Positions 16,850 through 25,463 of a stretch of DNA of 64,000 nucleotides are shown here, in pieces. The stretch's first letter is position 1; every line of letters starts with the position of its first letter. A model generated the notes under the pieces. It was not told where the DNA came from, did not search any database, and saw only the letters and a list, made by a program, of their open reading frames with translations. The stretch comes from UBA11222 sp049323435 (GTDB taxonomy: Bacteria; Pseudomonadota; Alphaproteobacteria; UBA11222). The stretch is from positions 124,001-188,000 of the forward strand of contig JBMOMX010000008.1 in assembly GCA_049323435.1 (NCBI GenBank), read 5' to 3'. Position numbers and translations under genes: made by a program.

Positions 16850-18448
16850 ATGCGCCATGATGCCCTTGTCACACACCGCGCCGGCGCCATCATTGTGGGC
16901 GGCGGCATTGCGGGCCTGACGGCGGCATTAAAGCTGGCGCCGCATCCGGTCATTCTGCTGCTGAATGCGCCGCTGGGATCGGGCGCATCGACGGGATGGG
17001 CGCAGGGCGGCATTTCCGCCGCCATGGCGCCCGGCGACAGTCCGCAATTGCACGCATCCGATACGCTGATGGCCGCCGCCGGCATTGCCGATGCGGAGAT
17101 TGTGGCGCTGGCCACGCGCGAAGCGCCCGGCTGCATTGACAATCTGATTGCGCTGGGCGCGCGGTTTGACCGCACCCCGGCGGGCGAACTTGCGCTGGGG
17201 CGTGAGGCGGCCCATTCGGTCAACCGGATTGTGCATATTGGCGGCGACGCCACCGGCGCGGGCCTGATGCGCGCATTGATTGACGCAGTACGCGCCTGCC
17301 CCAGCATCATGGTTGCGGAAAACACCGCCGCCGAAGAATTATTGATGAGCCAGGGCCGGGTGTGCGGTGTTGTGGCGCGCGCCACGGATGATGCGGAGGC
17401 AGGCCCGGTTTATTTGCGCGCCCCTGCGGTGGTGCTGGCGACGGGCGGCATTGGCGGGCTCTATGCGGTGACGACCAATCCCCCCGGCTGCGCGGGCGAA
17501 GGGCTGGCCATGGCGGCCAATGCCGGCGCGCAGCTTTCCGATCTCGAATTTGTGCAGTTTCATCCCACAGCCATGGATATTGGCGTCTCGCCCGCGCCAC
17601 TGGCGACCGAGGCGCTGCGCGGTGAAGGCGCGGTGCTGGTCAATGCGCGCGGCGAACGTTTTATGGCGCGCGAACATGGCGCGGCGGAACTGGCGCCCCG
17701 TGATGTGGTGGCGCGCGCCATCTGGCGCCAGATGCGTGATGGCCAAAAGGTGTTTCTGGATTGCCGCAAAGCCATAGGAGAAAAGTTTGCGGAACGGTTT
17801 CCAACCGTATACACGCTGGCCATGGCGGCGGGTATTAATCCGGCTACGGATTTGATTCCGGTTGCGCCCGCCGCGCATTATCATATGGGCGGGGTGGCGG
17901 CCGATGGCAATGGCCGCACCTCTGTTCCCGGCCTGTGGGCGTGTGGCGAGGTGGCGGCCACCGGCCTGCATGGGGCCAACCGGCTGGCCAGCAATTCGCT
18001 GCTGGAGGGGCTGGTGTTTGGCGCGCGCGCGGCCGCTGATATTGCCAATGACATTGCCGCATTTTGCGATGCCGCCCCCGCCTGCGCGGCGGTTGCCGCC
18101 ACGGCCCGCTATCAGACCTATGACGCGCCGGAACTGGCCCCTCTGGTCACGCGGCTGCGCGAACTGATGAGCCGCCATGCGGGCGTGGTGCGCAATGAAA
18201 CGGGATTGCGACTGGCGCTGGACGAAATTGAGGCCATGCAGGCCGAGGCGGGCGACCGTTCGGCGCGCCTTGGCAATATGCTGATAGCGGCGCGGCTGGT
18301 CTGCATCGGCGCGGCGCGGCGGCGCGAAAGCCGCGGCAGCCATTACCGCGAAGATTATCCCGCCGCCGATCCCGCACAGCAGCGCCGCTCGTTCCTCTAT
18401 CTGCATGAATGTGATCCGCAGCCGCAAATGCGCCGGGTGCGGGCATGA
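16850..18448 (+). CDS. nadB: L-aspartate oxidase NadB
   Basis: NadB is a flavoprotein that oxidises L-aspartate to iminoaspartate, handing it to NadA. The 532-residue protein shows the FAD-binding GGGIAG at residues 18-23, the STGWAQGGISA segment, the EFVQFHPTA substrate-site motif, ATEALRGEGA, and the second FAD motif GLHGANRLASNSLLEG near 380. The C-terminal helical domain ends in ESRGSHYREDYP. ATG 16850 was chosen because it follows nadA closely behind AGGCAGG and starts right before the Rossmann fold. An in-frame upstream extension is antisense-free but lies inside nadA. It overlaps nadC by four bases (ATGA). Confidence 0.96.
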   Translation: MRHDALVTHRAGAIIVGGGIAGLTAALKLAPHPVILLLNAPLGSGASTGWAQGGISAAMAPGDSPQLHASDTLMAAAGIADAEIVALATREAPGCIDNLIALGARFDRTPAGELALGREAAHSVNRIVHIGGDATGAGLMRALIDAVRACPSIMVAENTAAEELLMSQGRVCGVVARATDDAEAGPVYLRAPAVVLATGGIGGLYAVTTNPPGCAGEGLAMAANAGAQLSDLEFVQFHPTAMDIGVSPAPLATEALRGEGAVLVNARGERFMAREHGAAELAPRDVVARAIWRQMRDGQKVFLDCRKAIGEKFAERFPTVYTLAMAAGINPATDLIPVAPAAHYHMGGVAADGNGRTSVPGLWACGEVAATGLHGANRLASNSLLEGLVFGARAAADIANDIAAFCDAAPACAAVAATARYQTYDAPELAPLVTRLRELMSRHAGVVRNETGLRLALDEIEAMQAEAGDRSARLGNMLIAARLVCIGAARRRESRGSHYREDYPAADPAQQRRSFLYLHECDPQPQMRRVRA

Positions 18449-19311
18449 GCGCGCCGGATCTGATCCCGCTTTCCCCGCTGCTTTATATGCCGCTGGTGCA
18501 TAGCGCTCTGGCCGAGGATCTGGGCCGCGCGGGCGATATCACCACCGGCAGCATCATTCCCGAAGCCGCCATGACGCGGGTTACCTTGCGCAGCCGTCAG
18601 GAAGGCCGCCTGGCCGGGATGGATATTGCCGAAGCGGTGTTTCACACGCTGGATGCGCGGCTGAAGGTGGAAAAATTCCGCCGCGATGGTCAGGCGCTGG
18701 CGCCCGGCGATGTCATTGCGGTTATTCAGGGCCCGGCGCGTGCAGTTCTGACGGCGGAACGCACGGCGCTGAATTTTCTCGGGCATCTTTCGGGTGTCGC
18801 CACCGCCACGGCCCGCATGGTGGCCGCAGTGCAGGGGCACAAAGCGCGCATCTGCTGCACCCGCAAAACCATTCCCGGCATGCGCGCCCTGCAAAAATAT
18901 GCGGTGCGCGCCGGGGGCGGGGCCAATCACCGCTTCGGGCTGGATGACGCGGTGCTGATCAAGGACAATCATATCGGCGTGGCGGGCGGCGTGCGGCCCG
19001 CCATTGCGCGCGCGCGCCAGCATGCCGGGCATATGGTGAAGATCGAGGTGGAAGTGGACACGCTGGCGCAGCTTGAAGAGGCGCTGCTGGAAAAGCCAGA
19101 TATCATCATGCTGGATAATATGTCCAATGACATGTTGCGCGAGGCGGTGCGCATCACGGCAGGGCGCGCAATATTGGAGGCGTCGGGCAATGTAAATCTG
19201 GACACGGTGGCGGCGATTGCGGCCACCGGTGTGGATTTAATTTCGGTGGGCGCGCTGACCCATTCAAGCGCCTGTCTTGATCTGGGCCTTGATTTCGACT
19301 GGGCCGCCTAG
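18445..19311 (+). CDS. nadC: nicotinate-nucleotide pyrophosphorylase NadC
   Basis: NadC (quinolinate phosphoribosyltransferase) decarboxylates quinolinate and transfers it to PRPP, giving nicotinate mononucleotide and completing de novo NAD entry. The 288-residue protein contains the early EDLGRAGDITTGSI, TAERTALNFLGHLSGVATATA, the CCTRKTIPGMRALQKYAV substrate-binding stretch, GGGANHRFGLDD, IKDNHI and the late EASGNVNLDTV. Its start overlaps the nadB stop (ATGA). The last 48 bp overlap the 3' end of the GT4 gene on the opposite strand. Confidence 0.97.
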   Translation: MSAPDLIPLSPLLYMPLVHSALAEDLGRAGDITTGSIIPEAAMTRVTLRSRQEGRLAGMDIAEAVFHTLDARLKVEKFRRDGQALAPGDVIAVIQGPARAVLTAERTALNFLGHLSGVATATARMVAAVQGHKARICCTRKTIPGMRALQKYAVRAGGGANHRFGLDDAVLIKDNHIGVAGGVRPAIARARQHAGHMVKIEVEVDTLAQLEEALLEKPDIIMLDNMSNDMLREAVRITAGRAILEASGNVNLDTVAAIAATGVDLISVGALTHSSACLDLGLDFDWAA

Positions 19312-20394
19312 ATCGGCAATGCCGCCGCGCAGGCCTGCGCCATAGACCATGACCGCCAGCGGCGCATGCAGCACTATCCCGCTCAGCAATAAGGGCAACC
19401 GCGCCGCCGGTTCCGCCGCCTGAATTAAAACGCCGAACACGCCGTTCATCACGAACAGGCCGAAATAAATCAGGCTGACCCGCCGGTGCGAAAAGCCCAG
19501 GCGATTGCTGATCTGATACAGATGTTCCCGGTGCGCCTGGCCAAGATTTCTTCCGCGCGCAAACCGGTAACACAATGTCACCAGCACATCGAACAGAAAG
19601 CTGCCGAACAGCGCCGGCACAACCATGATCGACACCTGCCCGATATCGGTGCGCGCCGCAATCACCGCCAGACCGGCCATGACAAAACCAATAATCTGGC
19701 TGCCCGTATCGCCCATAAAAATCCGGCCATTGGGAAAATTGAACACAAAAAATCCCAGCACCGCGCCAAACAGGCACAGCGCCGTCAGATACACAAAATG
19801 CGCGCCGGAAAAAAAAGCAATGCCCGCCAGGAACAGCGCGGCAATCAAGGCCCCGCCGCCGGCAAGCCCGTTAATGCCATCCATGAAATTAAACGCATTC
19901 ATGAAAAAAATAATCCACAGAACGGTAATCCCATAGCCTAACACGCCAAACGCCACAGTGCCGATCACGGGGAACGCCAGCACATCAATATGCGCCACAA
20001 ACAGGCTGAACAGCAGCGCGCAGAGTGACTGCACGGTGAATTTCACGCCTGCGCGCAGCCCTCTCAGATCATCTATCAGGGCTGCGGCAAACATAATCCC
20101 GGCTGTGGCCAGAAACATGACGAACTGCGCGCCGGGCAGGCGCACCGTGCCGCTAAGCAGATATAGACCCGCAAGCCCGGCAAAAAACGCTGCCGCAATG
20201 GCAACGCCGCCGCTTTTTGGCGTAGGCCGCGCATGCGATGAGCGCTCATTTGGGATATCTGAAATGTTAAAACGGATCATGCCCCAGGTCAGCAGCGCAG
20301 AGATGCCGAAAATTCCCAGCACAAAAACCAGATGGCTCAGTGCAGCTACAGGCGTCAGTTCCGCACCGGAAAATAATGCACTGATGCTGTTCAT
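19264..20394 (-). CDS. MraY/WecA-family undecaprenyl-phosphate sugar-1-phosphate transferase
   Basis: This is a polytopic glycosyltransferase family 4 protein (376 residues, about ten membrane segments) that would load a sugar phosphate onto undecaprenyl phosphate at the start of a surface-polysaccharide pathway. Diagnostic motifs are SSHARPTPKSGG near 50, LIDDLRGL with the Mg-binding DD pair, NAFNFMDGINGLAGG with the active-site Asp, NGRIFMGDTGSQ, and the cytoplasmic HREHLYQ loop. The frame is open upstream, but ATG 20394 overlaps the stop of the CapD-like gene (ATGA) and starts the first membrane helix. The 3' end overlaps nadC by 48 bp. It resembles WecA/WbpL more than MraY. Confidence 0.88.
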   Translation of the reverse strand: MNSISALFSGAELTPVAALSHLVFVLGIFGISALLTWGMIRFNISDIPNERSSHARPTPKSGGVAIAAAFFAGLAGLYLLSGTVRLPGAQFVMFLATAGIMFAAALIDDLRGLRAGVKFTVQSLCALLFSLFVAHIDVLAFPVIGTVAFGVLGYGITVLWIIFFMNAFNFMDGINGLAGGGALIAALFLAGIAFFSGAHFVYLTALCLFGAVLGFFVFNFPNGRIFMGDTGSQIIGFVMAGLAVIAARTDIGQVSIMVVPALFGSFLFDVLVTLCYRFARGRNLGQAHREHLYQISNRLGFSHRRVSLIYFGLFVMNGVFGVLIQAAEPAARLPLLLSGIVLHAPLAVMVYGAGLRGGIADLGGPVEIKAQIKTGA

Positions 20395-22355
20395 TCGCCG
20401 ATCACGCTGATATTTCCGCGGTGTCCGGCCCCCGTGCCATAAGATTCGACAAGCTGACACAGCACGCCTTTCAGCCCCTCGACATCCTGCGCCGGTATAA
20501 TCCGGGCAAGCTGCGCCAGAAAGGGCTCCAGCTGGCTCCACTGCTGGACGCCCGCATCGGCGCGAAAAATGCGCGGATGGCTGGTCGGCGTGCTGGTTCC
20601 ATCCACCAGTAATTCTTCAAACAGTTTTTCTCCCGGCCGCAGGCCGATAAACCGGATTTCAATATCGCCGCCGCCGATGCCGGGTTCGCGCACGGAAAAG
20701 CCGGAAAGATGAATCAGTTTGCGCGCCAGTTCCGCCACATTCACCGGCTCGCCCATATCCAGATGGAATAGATCGCCATCGCCCTTGGCCATCGCGCCGG
20801 CCTGTATCACCAGATCGGCGGCTTCGGGAATGGTCATGAAATAGCGCACCATGGCCGGATCGGTGACAGTTACCGGGCCGCCACTGCGGATCTGTTCGCG
20901 AAACAGCGGCACTACGGATCCCGCAGAATCCAGCACATTGCCAAACCGTACCAGCGCAAAAGCGGTCCCGCTGCCGCTCTGTCCCAGCGCTTGCACCAGT
21001 TTTTCCGCCACCCGCTTTGCCGCGCCCATGACATTGGTGGGGCGCACCGCTTTGTCGGTGGAGATCAGCACGAATTTATGCACGCCATGCTGGCGCGCCG
21101 CCTGGGCTGTGTTCAGCGTGCCAAAAATATTATTGTCCGCGCCCGCAATCGGGTTCATTTCCACCAGCGGCACATGCTTATAGGCAGCGGCATGATAGAC
21201 GATATCCGGGCGATGCACAGACATGGCGCGGCTTATCGCCGCTTTATCCAGCACCGATCCCAGCAGGCATACAAGCTGGATGCGCCCGCCGCGCGCATCG
21301 ATATATTCGCGCAGTTCCCGCTCGATGGTATAAAGCGCAAATTCCGACATCTCATAAATGATCAATCGGGCCGGCGCATGCGCAATGACGGCACGGCATA
21401 GCGCCGCGCCAATTGATCCGCCGCCGCCGGTTACCAGCACAGATTTACCGCGCAGTTCACGTTCGAGCAGCGCCAGATCGGGCGCCACCGGTTCACGTGA
21501 CAGCAGCTCCTCCGGATTGACCGCGCGAATATCGCTGACGCGGCGCCAGCCGGAAATGATTTCCTCCAATGTCGGCGCGGTTTCAACCCGCACTTCCAGC
21601 TCGGCCAATTGATTGATGATGGCGGCGCGCAGCATGGGACTGACCGACGGCAGCGCCAGCACCACCAGATCAAGCTGCCCGCGCGCCGCAAGCTGGCGCA
21701 GCGTATCGTAATGGCGCACCTTCACCCCATGCAGGGTGCGGCCATGCAACTGGCTGTTATCATCCACAAAACAGATAACGCGCAGCGTATCGTCTTTTTC
21801 CATTGCTTCGGCCAGGGCGACGCCCGCGCGGCCCGCGCCATAAATCGCAACCCGGGTCACATCGGCCCGGTTGTCACGCACCGCAATATTCAGCAGCGCG
21901 CCGCCGATCAGCCGCCAGGCCAGCATCAGCGCCATCAGGCCCAGCCACAATATTCCAATCAGCGGAAATATATCCGGAACGGGCGCAAAGGCGGCAACGC
22001 CCAGCGCGATCAAGCCGGCCGCAGCCGCACTGGCGCCGAGCACAGGAAAAATAATCAGCGTATCGCGATAGCGCAGCAGCGGACGGTACAGCCCGCACAG
22101 CACAAATATCCCGATACATGCCGCGCTGATCAGCGCCGCACTCGCATATAACAGAATGTCACCAGGCGTACACCGGCACAGCATCTGATAGCCCGCCACA
22201 CCGGTCAGGCTGATGGCAATGACCGGGATCGTATCAAAGATTATGGAAATTGTCAGTTTCGCCGCGCGCGAGCGCGAAATCAGCCACCCCAGAAACTGCG
22301 TCAGGAATACGGGCAGACGCAGATTTGCCCCCATACTGCGCTGATCCATTTTCAT
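20391..22355 (-). CDS. CapD/WbpM-type nucleoside-diphosphate-sugar dehydratase
   Basis: This 654-residue inner-membrane protein has the WbpM/FlaA1-long layout: four N-terminal membrane helices (residues 30-150), a first Rossmann region (VAIYGAGRAG near 172) and the catalytic SDR domain starting VLVTGGGGSIGAAL near 308. The family-typical STDKAVRPTNVMGAAKRVAEK carries the Met/Lys pair that replaces the usual Tyr-x3-Lys. Such enzymes make UDP-4-keto-6-deoxy-GlcNAc for bacillosamine/QuiNAc/FucNAc-type sugars, a common substrate for the neighbouring WecA-type transferase. It overlaps both neighbours by four bases, so the genes are translationally coupled. Confidence 0.9.
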   Translation of the reverse strand: MKMDQRSMGANLRLPVFLTQFLGWLISRSRAAKLTISIIFDTIPVIAISLTGVAGYQMLCRCTPGDILLYASAALISAACIGIFVLCGLYRPLLRYRDTLIIFPVLGASAAAAGLIALGVAAFAPVPDIFPLIGILWLGLMALMLAWRLIGGALLNIAVRDNRADVTRVAIYGAGRAGVALAEAMEKDDTLRVICFVDDNSQLHGRTLHGVKVRHYDTLRQLAARGQLDLVVLALPSVSPMLRAAIINQLAELEVRVETAPTLEEIISGWRRVSDIRAVNPEELLSREPVAPDLALLERELRGKSVLVTGGGGSIGAALCRAVIAHAPARLIIYEMSEFALYTIERELREYIDARGGRIQLVCLLGSVLDKAAISRAMSVHRPDIVYHAAAYKHVPLVEMNPIAGADNNIFGTLNTAQAARQHGVHKFVLISTDKAVRPTNVMGAAKRVAEKLVQALGQSGSGTAFALVRFGNVLDSAGSVVPLFREQIRSGGPVTVTDPAMVRYFMTIPEAADLVIQAGAMAKGDGDLFHLDMGEPVNVAELARKLIHLSGFSVREPGIGGGDIEIRFIGLRPGEKLFEELLVDGTSTPTSHPRIFRADAGVQQWSQLEPFLAQLARIIPAQDVEGLKGVLCQLVESYGTGAGHRGNISVIGE

Positions 22356-23137
22356 GTCATCATCCGCCCCAGCAACAGGCCATGCAGCGCGGGGTTGGCG
22401 GCGACGATGCTGGGATGGCGCGGGGTTTGCCGGTTAAACCGGAGGGCGGCGCCCGTGTGATCGGTGATATGCCCGCCAGCCCTGCGCAAAATCAGATCGG
22501 CCGCCGCCAGATCCCAGTCATAGGCGCCCCATAAATTCATGCAGCCGTCAAAATGCCCTGCTGCGGTAAGTGCGACCTGATAGGCAATGGAATTGCGCGA
22601 TTCCACTTGCATGTCCGGCCACGGGCTTGTCCAGCGTTTATGCTGAAACAGGCCCTTTGCGGCCAGCATGCGCGCGTCCTGCAATTCGGCCTTGGCGCTG
22701 ACCTGGACTTTTGCGCCGTTCAGCAAAGCCGGCCCTTGTTCGGACGCTTCGAATAATTCATCCGTCGCCGGATTATATATTACGGCGGAAATCGGCCTGT
22801 CTGCTTCCAGCAGCGCGATGCTGACGGCGAAATGCGGCTGACCCCGGATAAAGGCGCGGGTGCCGTCAATCGGGTCCACGACCCAGACCCGGCGCGCGCT
22901 ATGGCGGCTTTTATCATCGGCGGTTTCTTCCGACAGCCAGCCATAATCCGGTGCAAATGCCTGCATGCGCTGGCGTAAAAACTGATCCACCGCCACATCC
23001 GCATCCGTTACCGGATTATTGCCGCCTTTGTCCCATTTGGCATATTCCGCGCCAAAATAGGTCATTGCCAGCGCGCCGGCTTCGCGCGCGGCGCTTACGG
23101 CAAAGTGATGATGCCGGCCAGGGTCGTTATCACTCAC
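22352..23137 (-). CDS. inositol monophosphatase family / CysQ-like phosphatase
   Basis: This is a 261-residue Mg-dependent phosphatase of the inositol monophosphatase superfamily. The metal site is complete: WLSEETADD, WVVDPIDGTRAFI, and the late GAYDWDLAAADLILRRAGG. The family includes CysQ (3'-phosphoadenosine-5'-phosphate phosphatase), histidinol phosphatases and SuhB. GTRAFIRG with a short length fits the HisN/CysQ-like subgroup, and I cannot decide further. It overlaps pmbA by 8 bp and the CapD-like gene by 4 bp, placing it within one minus-strand unit. Confidence 0.85.
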   Translation of the reverse strand: MSDNDPGRHHHFAVSAAREAGALAMTYFGAEYAKWDKGGNNPVTDADVAVDQFLRQRMQAFAPDYGWLSEETADDKSRHSARRVWVVDPIDGTRAFIRGQPHFAVSIALLEADRPISAVIYNPATDELFEASEQGPALLNGAKVQVSAKAELQDARMLAAKGLFQHKRWTSPWPDMQVESRNSIAYQVALTAAGHFDGCMNLWGAYDWDLAAADLILRRAGGHITDHTGAALRFNRQTPRHPSIVAANPALHGLLLGRMMT

Positions 23138-24512
23138 CTGCGATCGTCATCCCCTCAATCAGGATGGTGGGGGCGTCCATGCCATAGCGGATCTGAAGAT
23201 CATCGCCTGGCGTCAGATGCATAAACATATCCAGCAAATTGCCGGCAACCGTAATTTCGCTGACCGGATAGGCGAACTGGCCATTTTCAATCCATAAGCC
23301 GCTAGCGCCACGGCTGTAATCACCGGTGACGGGGTTCACCCCCATGCCAATCAATTCGGTGATGAACAGGCCGCTGGAGAGGGATTTAATCAAATCCAGG
23401 GCGGGGGTTTTGCCTGGCCGCATATAAAAATTGCTGGTCGCCGGTGATGGCGCGGAACCGCTGCCGCGTGCGGCATTGCCGGTGCTGCGCAGCCCCAATT
23501 GCCTGGCCGATGCGGTATCCAGCAGCCAGCCGGACAAAATGCCCGCATCGATCATCAACCTGCGCCCATTTGCCACACCTTCGCCATCATAGGGTTTGGA
23601 ACGCAGGCCCCTCTGCCGGTGCGGATCATCAACGATGGTGATGTCCGCGCCGAACACAGCTTTGCCAAGCCGGTCTTTCAGAAAGCTGGTGCCGCGCGCC
23701 ACTGCCGCGCCGGAAATGGCGCCCGCCAGATGTCCCAGCAGGCTGTTTGACACGCGCGGCGCATAGATGACCGGAACCTGCTGGGTTTTTACCTTGCGCG
23801 GGTGCAGGCGGCTCAGCGTGCGCTGGGCGGCAACCAGGCCGATTTCTTCCGGCGCGGTCAGATCGGCATAATGGCGCACGGAGGAATATTCATAATCGCG
23901 CTCCATCGCCGTGCCTTCGCCCGCCAGTACGGAACAGGACATGCCAAACGAGGATGTGGCGTAACTGCCGGAAAATCCGGCACTTGTCGCCAGCACCACG
24001 CGGCTGTGGCTGCTGCTGGCGCCCGCGCCTTCGGAATTGGTGATACCTTCAACCGCGCGCGCCGCCGCCTCGGCCCGCCTGGCGGCTTCGATCAGTGCGG
24101 GCATATCCGGCTCGGCCGGATCGAAAATATCCAGTTCCGGAAAATTTTTCGCCAGCAGATCGCTGTCCGCAAGGCCGCAATATTCATCCTCCGGCGCCAG
24201 CCTGGCCATGGCGACAACCCTTGTGATCAGCTGATCCAGCGCTTTTTTGCTGAAATCGCTGGAGGACACGATGGCTTGGCGCTTGCCGACAAAGGCGCGC
24301 AGGCCAAATTCCTGGCCATCGGAACGCTCCACTTCCTCCACTTCGCCCATCCGGCATGAGGCCTGTAGCGATGCGCCCGACACCATCAGCACATCGGCGC
24401 CATCGGCGCCCGCCGCGCGTACCCGCGCCAGCACATCTTCGGCCAGATTGCGCAAGCTGGCTTCGTCATAAACCTGGGGGGTTCTGGAGGCGGCGGTTAA
24501 ATCCGATGACAT
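23130..24512 (-). CDS. pmbA: TldD/PmbA family metalloprotease, PmbA (TldE) subunit
   Basis: PmbA/TldE pairs with TldD to form a cytoplasmic metalloprotease complex involved in peptide maturation and degradation. The PmbA subunit itself lacks the HExxxH of TldD, and none is seen here. The 460-residue sequence shows the N-terminal GADGADVLMVSGASLQASCRMGEVEEVERSDG region in which family members align, GLRAFVGKRQAIVSSSDFS, the GVGVNPVTGDYSRGASGLWIENG-type C-terminal segment (here GMGVNPVTGDYS), and FPVSEITVAGNLL-like YPVSEITVAGNLL. ATG 24512 lies behind AGGAG. The frame continues upstream to 24713 inside the MAPEG gene, which is rejected. Confidence 0.92.
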   Translation of the reverse strand: MSSDLTAASRTPQVYDEASLRNLAEDVLARVRAAGADGADVLMVSGASLQASCRMGEVEEVERSDGQEFGLRAFVGKRQAIVSSSDFSKKALDQLITRVVAMARLAPEDEYCGLADSDLLAKNFPELDIFDPAEPDMPALIEAARRAEAAARAVEGITNSEGAGASSSHSRVVLATSAGFSGSYATSSFGMSCSVLAGEGTAMERDYEYSSVRHYADLTAPEEIGLVAAQRTLSRLHPRKVKTQQVPVIYAPRVSNSLLGHLAGAISGAAVARGTSFLKDRLGKAVFGADITIVDDPHRQRGLRSKPYDGEGVANGRRLMIDAGILSGWLLDTASARQLGLRSTGNAARGSGSAPSPATSNFYMRPGKTPALDLIKSLSSGLFITELIGMGVNPVTGDYSRGASGLWIENGQFAYPVSEITVAGNLLDMFMHLTPGDDLQIRYGMDAPTILIEGMTIAGE

Positions 24513-24544
24513 GCATGCTCCTGTTTCAGTCAAGCCGGGCGGGC

Positions 24545-24985
24545 TTAATTCAACCCGTAATAGATGCAGGCGATGCCGCCGGCAAGCAGCACCGTATTGT
24601 TGGTGATCGTGCCGATCAGGCGCCCCGCCGATGGCCCTGTCGTCTGATGCAGGCCGAGCGCATGCACCACCCGCGCCAGTGTCAATGACGCACCCAGCAC
24701 ATGCACAAACCATATGGGCGCAGCGGCCATTTCAACGGCGGCGATCACCAGCAGGCTGACCGGCACAAATTCCACATTATTGCCATGCGCCCGCAACGCC
24801 TTGATCATTTCCGGATTGCCGCCATCGCCGATTTCGGTTTTGGTCTGCACCCGTGCCTTTATCACCAATATTGCCAGCGCCAGCATGATCAGCGCATTAA
24901 GGCCTATATATAGGGTCGTTACCGGAATAATGCCATTATGTAACTGCGTCATGGTTTGCATCATTTGCGTAGCGGCTTCTTCCAT
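24545..24985 (-). CDS. MAPEG family membrane protein
   Basis: This 146-residue integral membrane protein has four predicted helices and the MAPEG hallmark of a charged loop after helix 1, ending in KALRAHGNNVEFVPVSLL, which includes the RxxxNxxE glutathione-binding pattern. Bacterial MAPEG proteins are glutathione transferases or peroxidases of unsettled substrate. It lies 32 bp upstream of pmbA on the same strand. Upstream of its start, on the far side, is the duplicated ubiD tail that marks the edge of the toxin cassette. Confidence 0.83.
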   Translation of the reverse strand: MEEAATQMMQTMTQLHNGIIPVTTLYIGLNALIMLALAILVIKARVQTKTEIGDGGNPEMIKALRAHGNNVEFVPVSLLVIAAVEMAAAPIWFVHVLGASLTLARVVHALGLHQTTGPSAGRLIGTITNNTVLLAGGIACIYYGLN

Positions 24986-25044
24986 CTGTTTGAACTCCCA
25001 TGGATTTATTATGTGCGCATGACAGGCTATCTGGTTCGTGCAGC

Positions 25045-25078
25045 TATTTCCAGATCGGTCTGCCGCTGCCCGGCAGGC
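25045..25078 (-). repeat. duplicated 3' end of ubiD (att-like repeat, distal copy)
   Basis: This 34-bp segment matches 25784-25817 at 31 of 34 positions. On the minus strand it still reads LPGSGRPIWK and a TAG stop (rc 25044-25046), a near copy of the real UbiD ending LPGSGKAIWK. It is a relic of a ubiD 3' end on the far side of the toxin-antitoxin genes, the arrangement expected when an element integrates into the 3' end of a gene and restores it. Confidence 0.8.
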
Positions 25079-25090
25079 TCCCGGGGTTGA

Positions 25091-25128
25091 TATAAGCCAT
25101 TGACTTATACCTGACGGCGTCCTATGTC
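25091..25128 (+). promoter_or_regulatory. promoter and palindromic operator of the toxin-antitoxin cassette
   Basis: TATAAG-CCATTGA-CTTATA (25091-25109) is a perfect 6-7-6 inverted repeat. It overlaps a -35 box TTGACT (25100-25105), followed after 17 bases by TATGTC (25123-25128). The toxin start is 33 bp further on. This is the expected site for autorepression by the helix-turn-helix partner. Confidence 0.55.
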
Positions 25129-25160
25129 GTAACTGGCCGTAAGCAGTTCCGGATCATTGC

Positions 25161-25463
25161 GTGTTTGAGTGGGATGAGGCAAAGAGTCAAAGAAATCTTT
25201 TGCAGCGCGGGTTCAATTTTGCCTTTGCAGCGATGATTTTTGACGGCCCCGTTCTGGAGATGGACGATCCCCGGGCGGGCTACAGTGAACGGCGGGTTCA
25301 GGCTATTGGCCGGGCAGGCGGTTATATCCTGTTCATTGTCTATACCTGGCGCGGCGAGGTGCGCCGCATCATATCGGCGCGAAAAGCAAACCGGAGAGAA
25401 CGCGATGTCTATCGTGAAATATTCAGCAGAAAAAGCGCGCAGCCTGGCGAAAGTCAATCGTGA
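25161..25463 (+). CDS. brnT: BrnT family toxin (DUF497)
   Basis: BrnT is a small ribonuclease toxin of the RelE/barnase-like fold. The 100-residue protein shows the family order: FEWDEAKSQRNLLQRGFNF at the N-terminus, a middle strand with YSERRVQAIGRAGG, ILFIVYTWRG, and the catalytic-region RIISARKANRRERDVYRE. The extra C-terminal tail (SRKSAQPGESQS) overlaps the next gene. It starts at GTG 25161, and no better ATG is available. The downstream antitoxin begins 59 bp before its stop, which ties their translation. The pair sits between two copies of the ubiD 3' end. Confidence 0.85.
   Translation: MFEWDEAKSQRNLLQRGFNFAFAAMIFDGPVLEMDDPRAGYSERRVQAIGRAGGYILFIVYTWRGEVRRIISARKANRRERDVYREIFSRKSAQPGESQS

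Noticed and set aside
15772..17385. 537-codon open frame on the minus strand across nadA and nadB
   Set aside because: It lies fully antisense to two well-identified genes, is rich in Arg, His and Gln as expected from the complement of GC-rich coding DNA, and matches no family.
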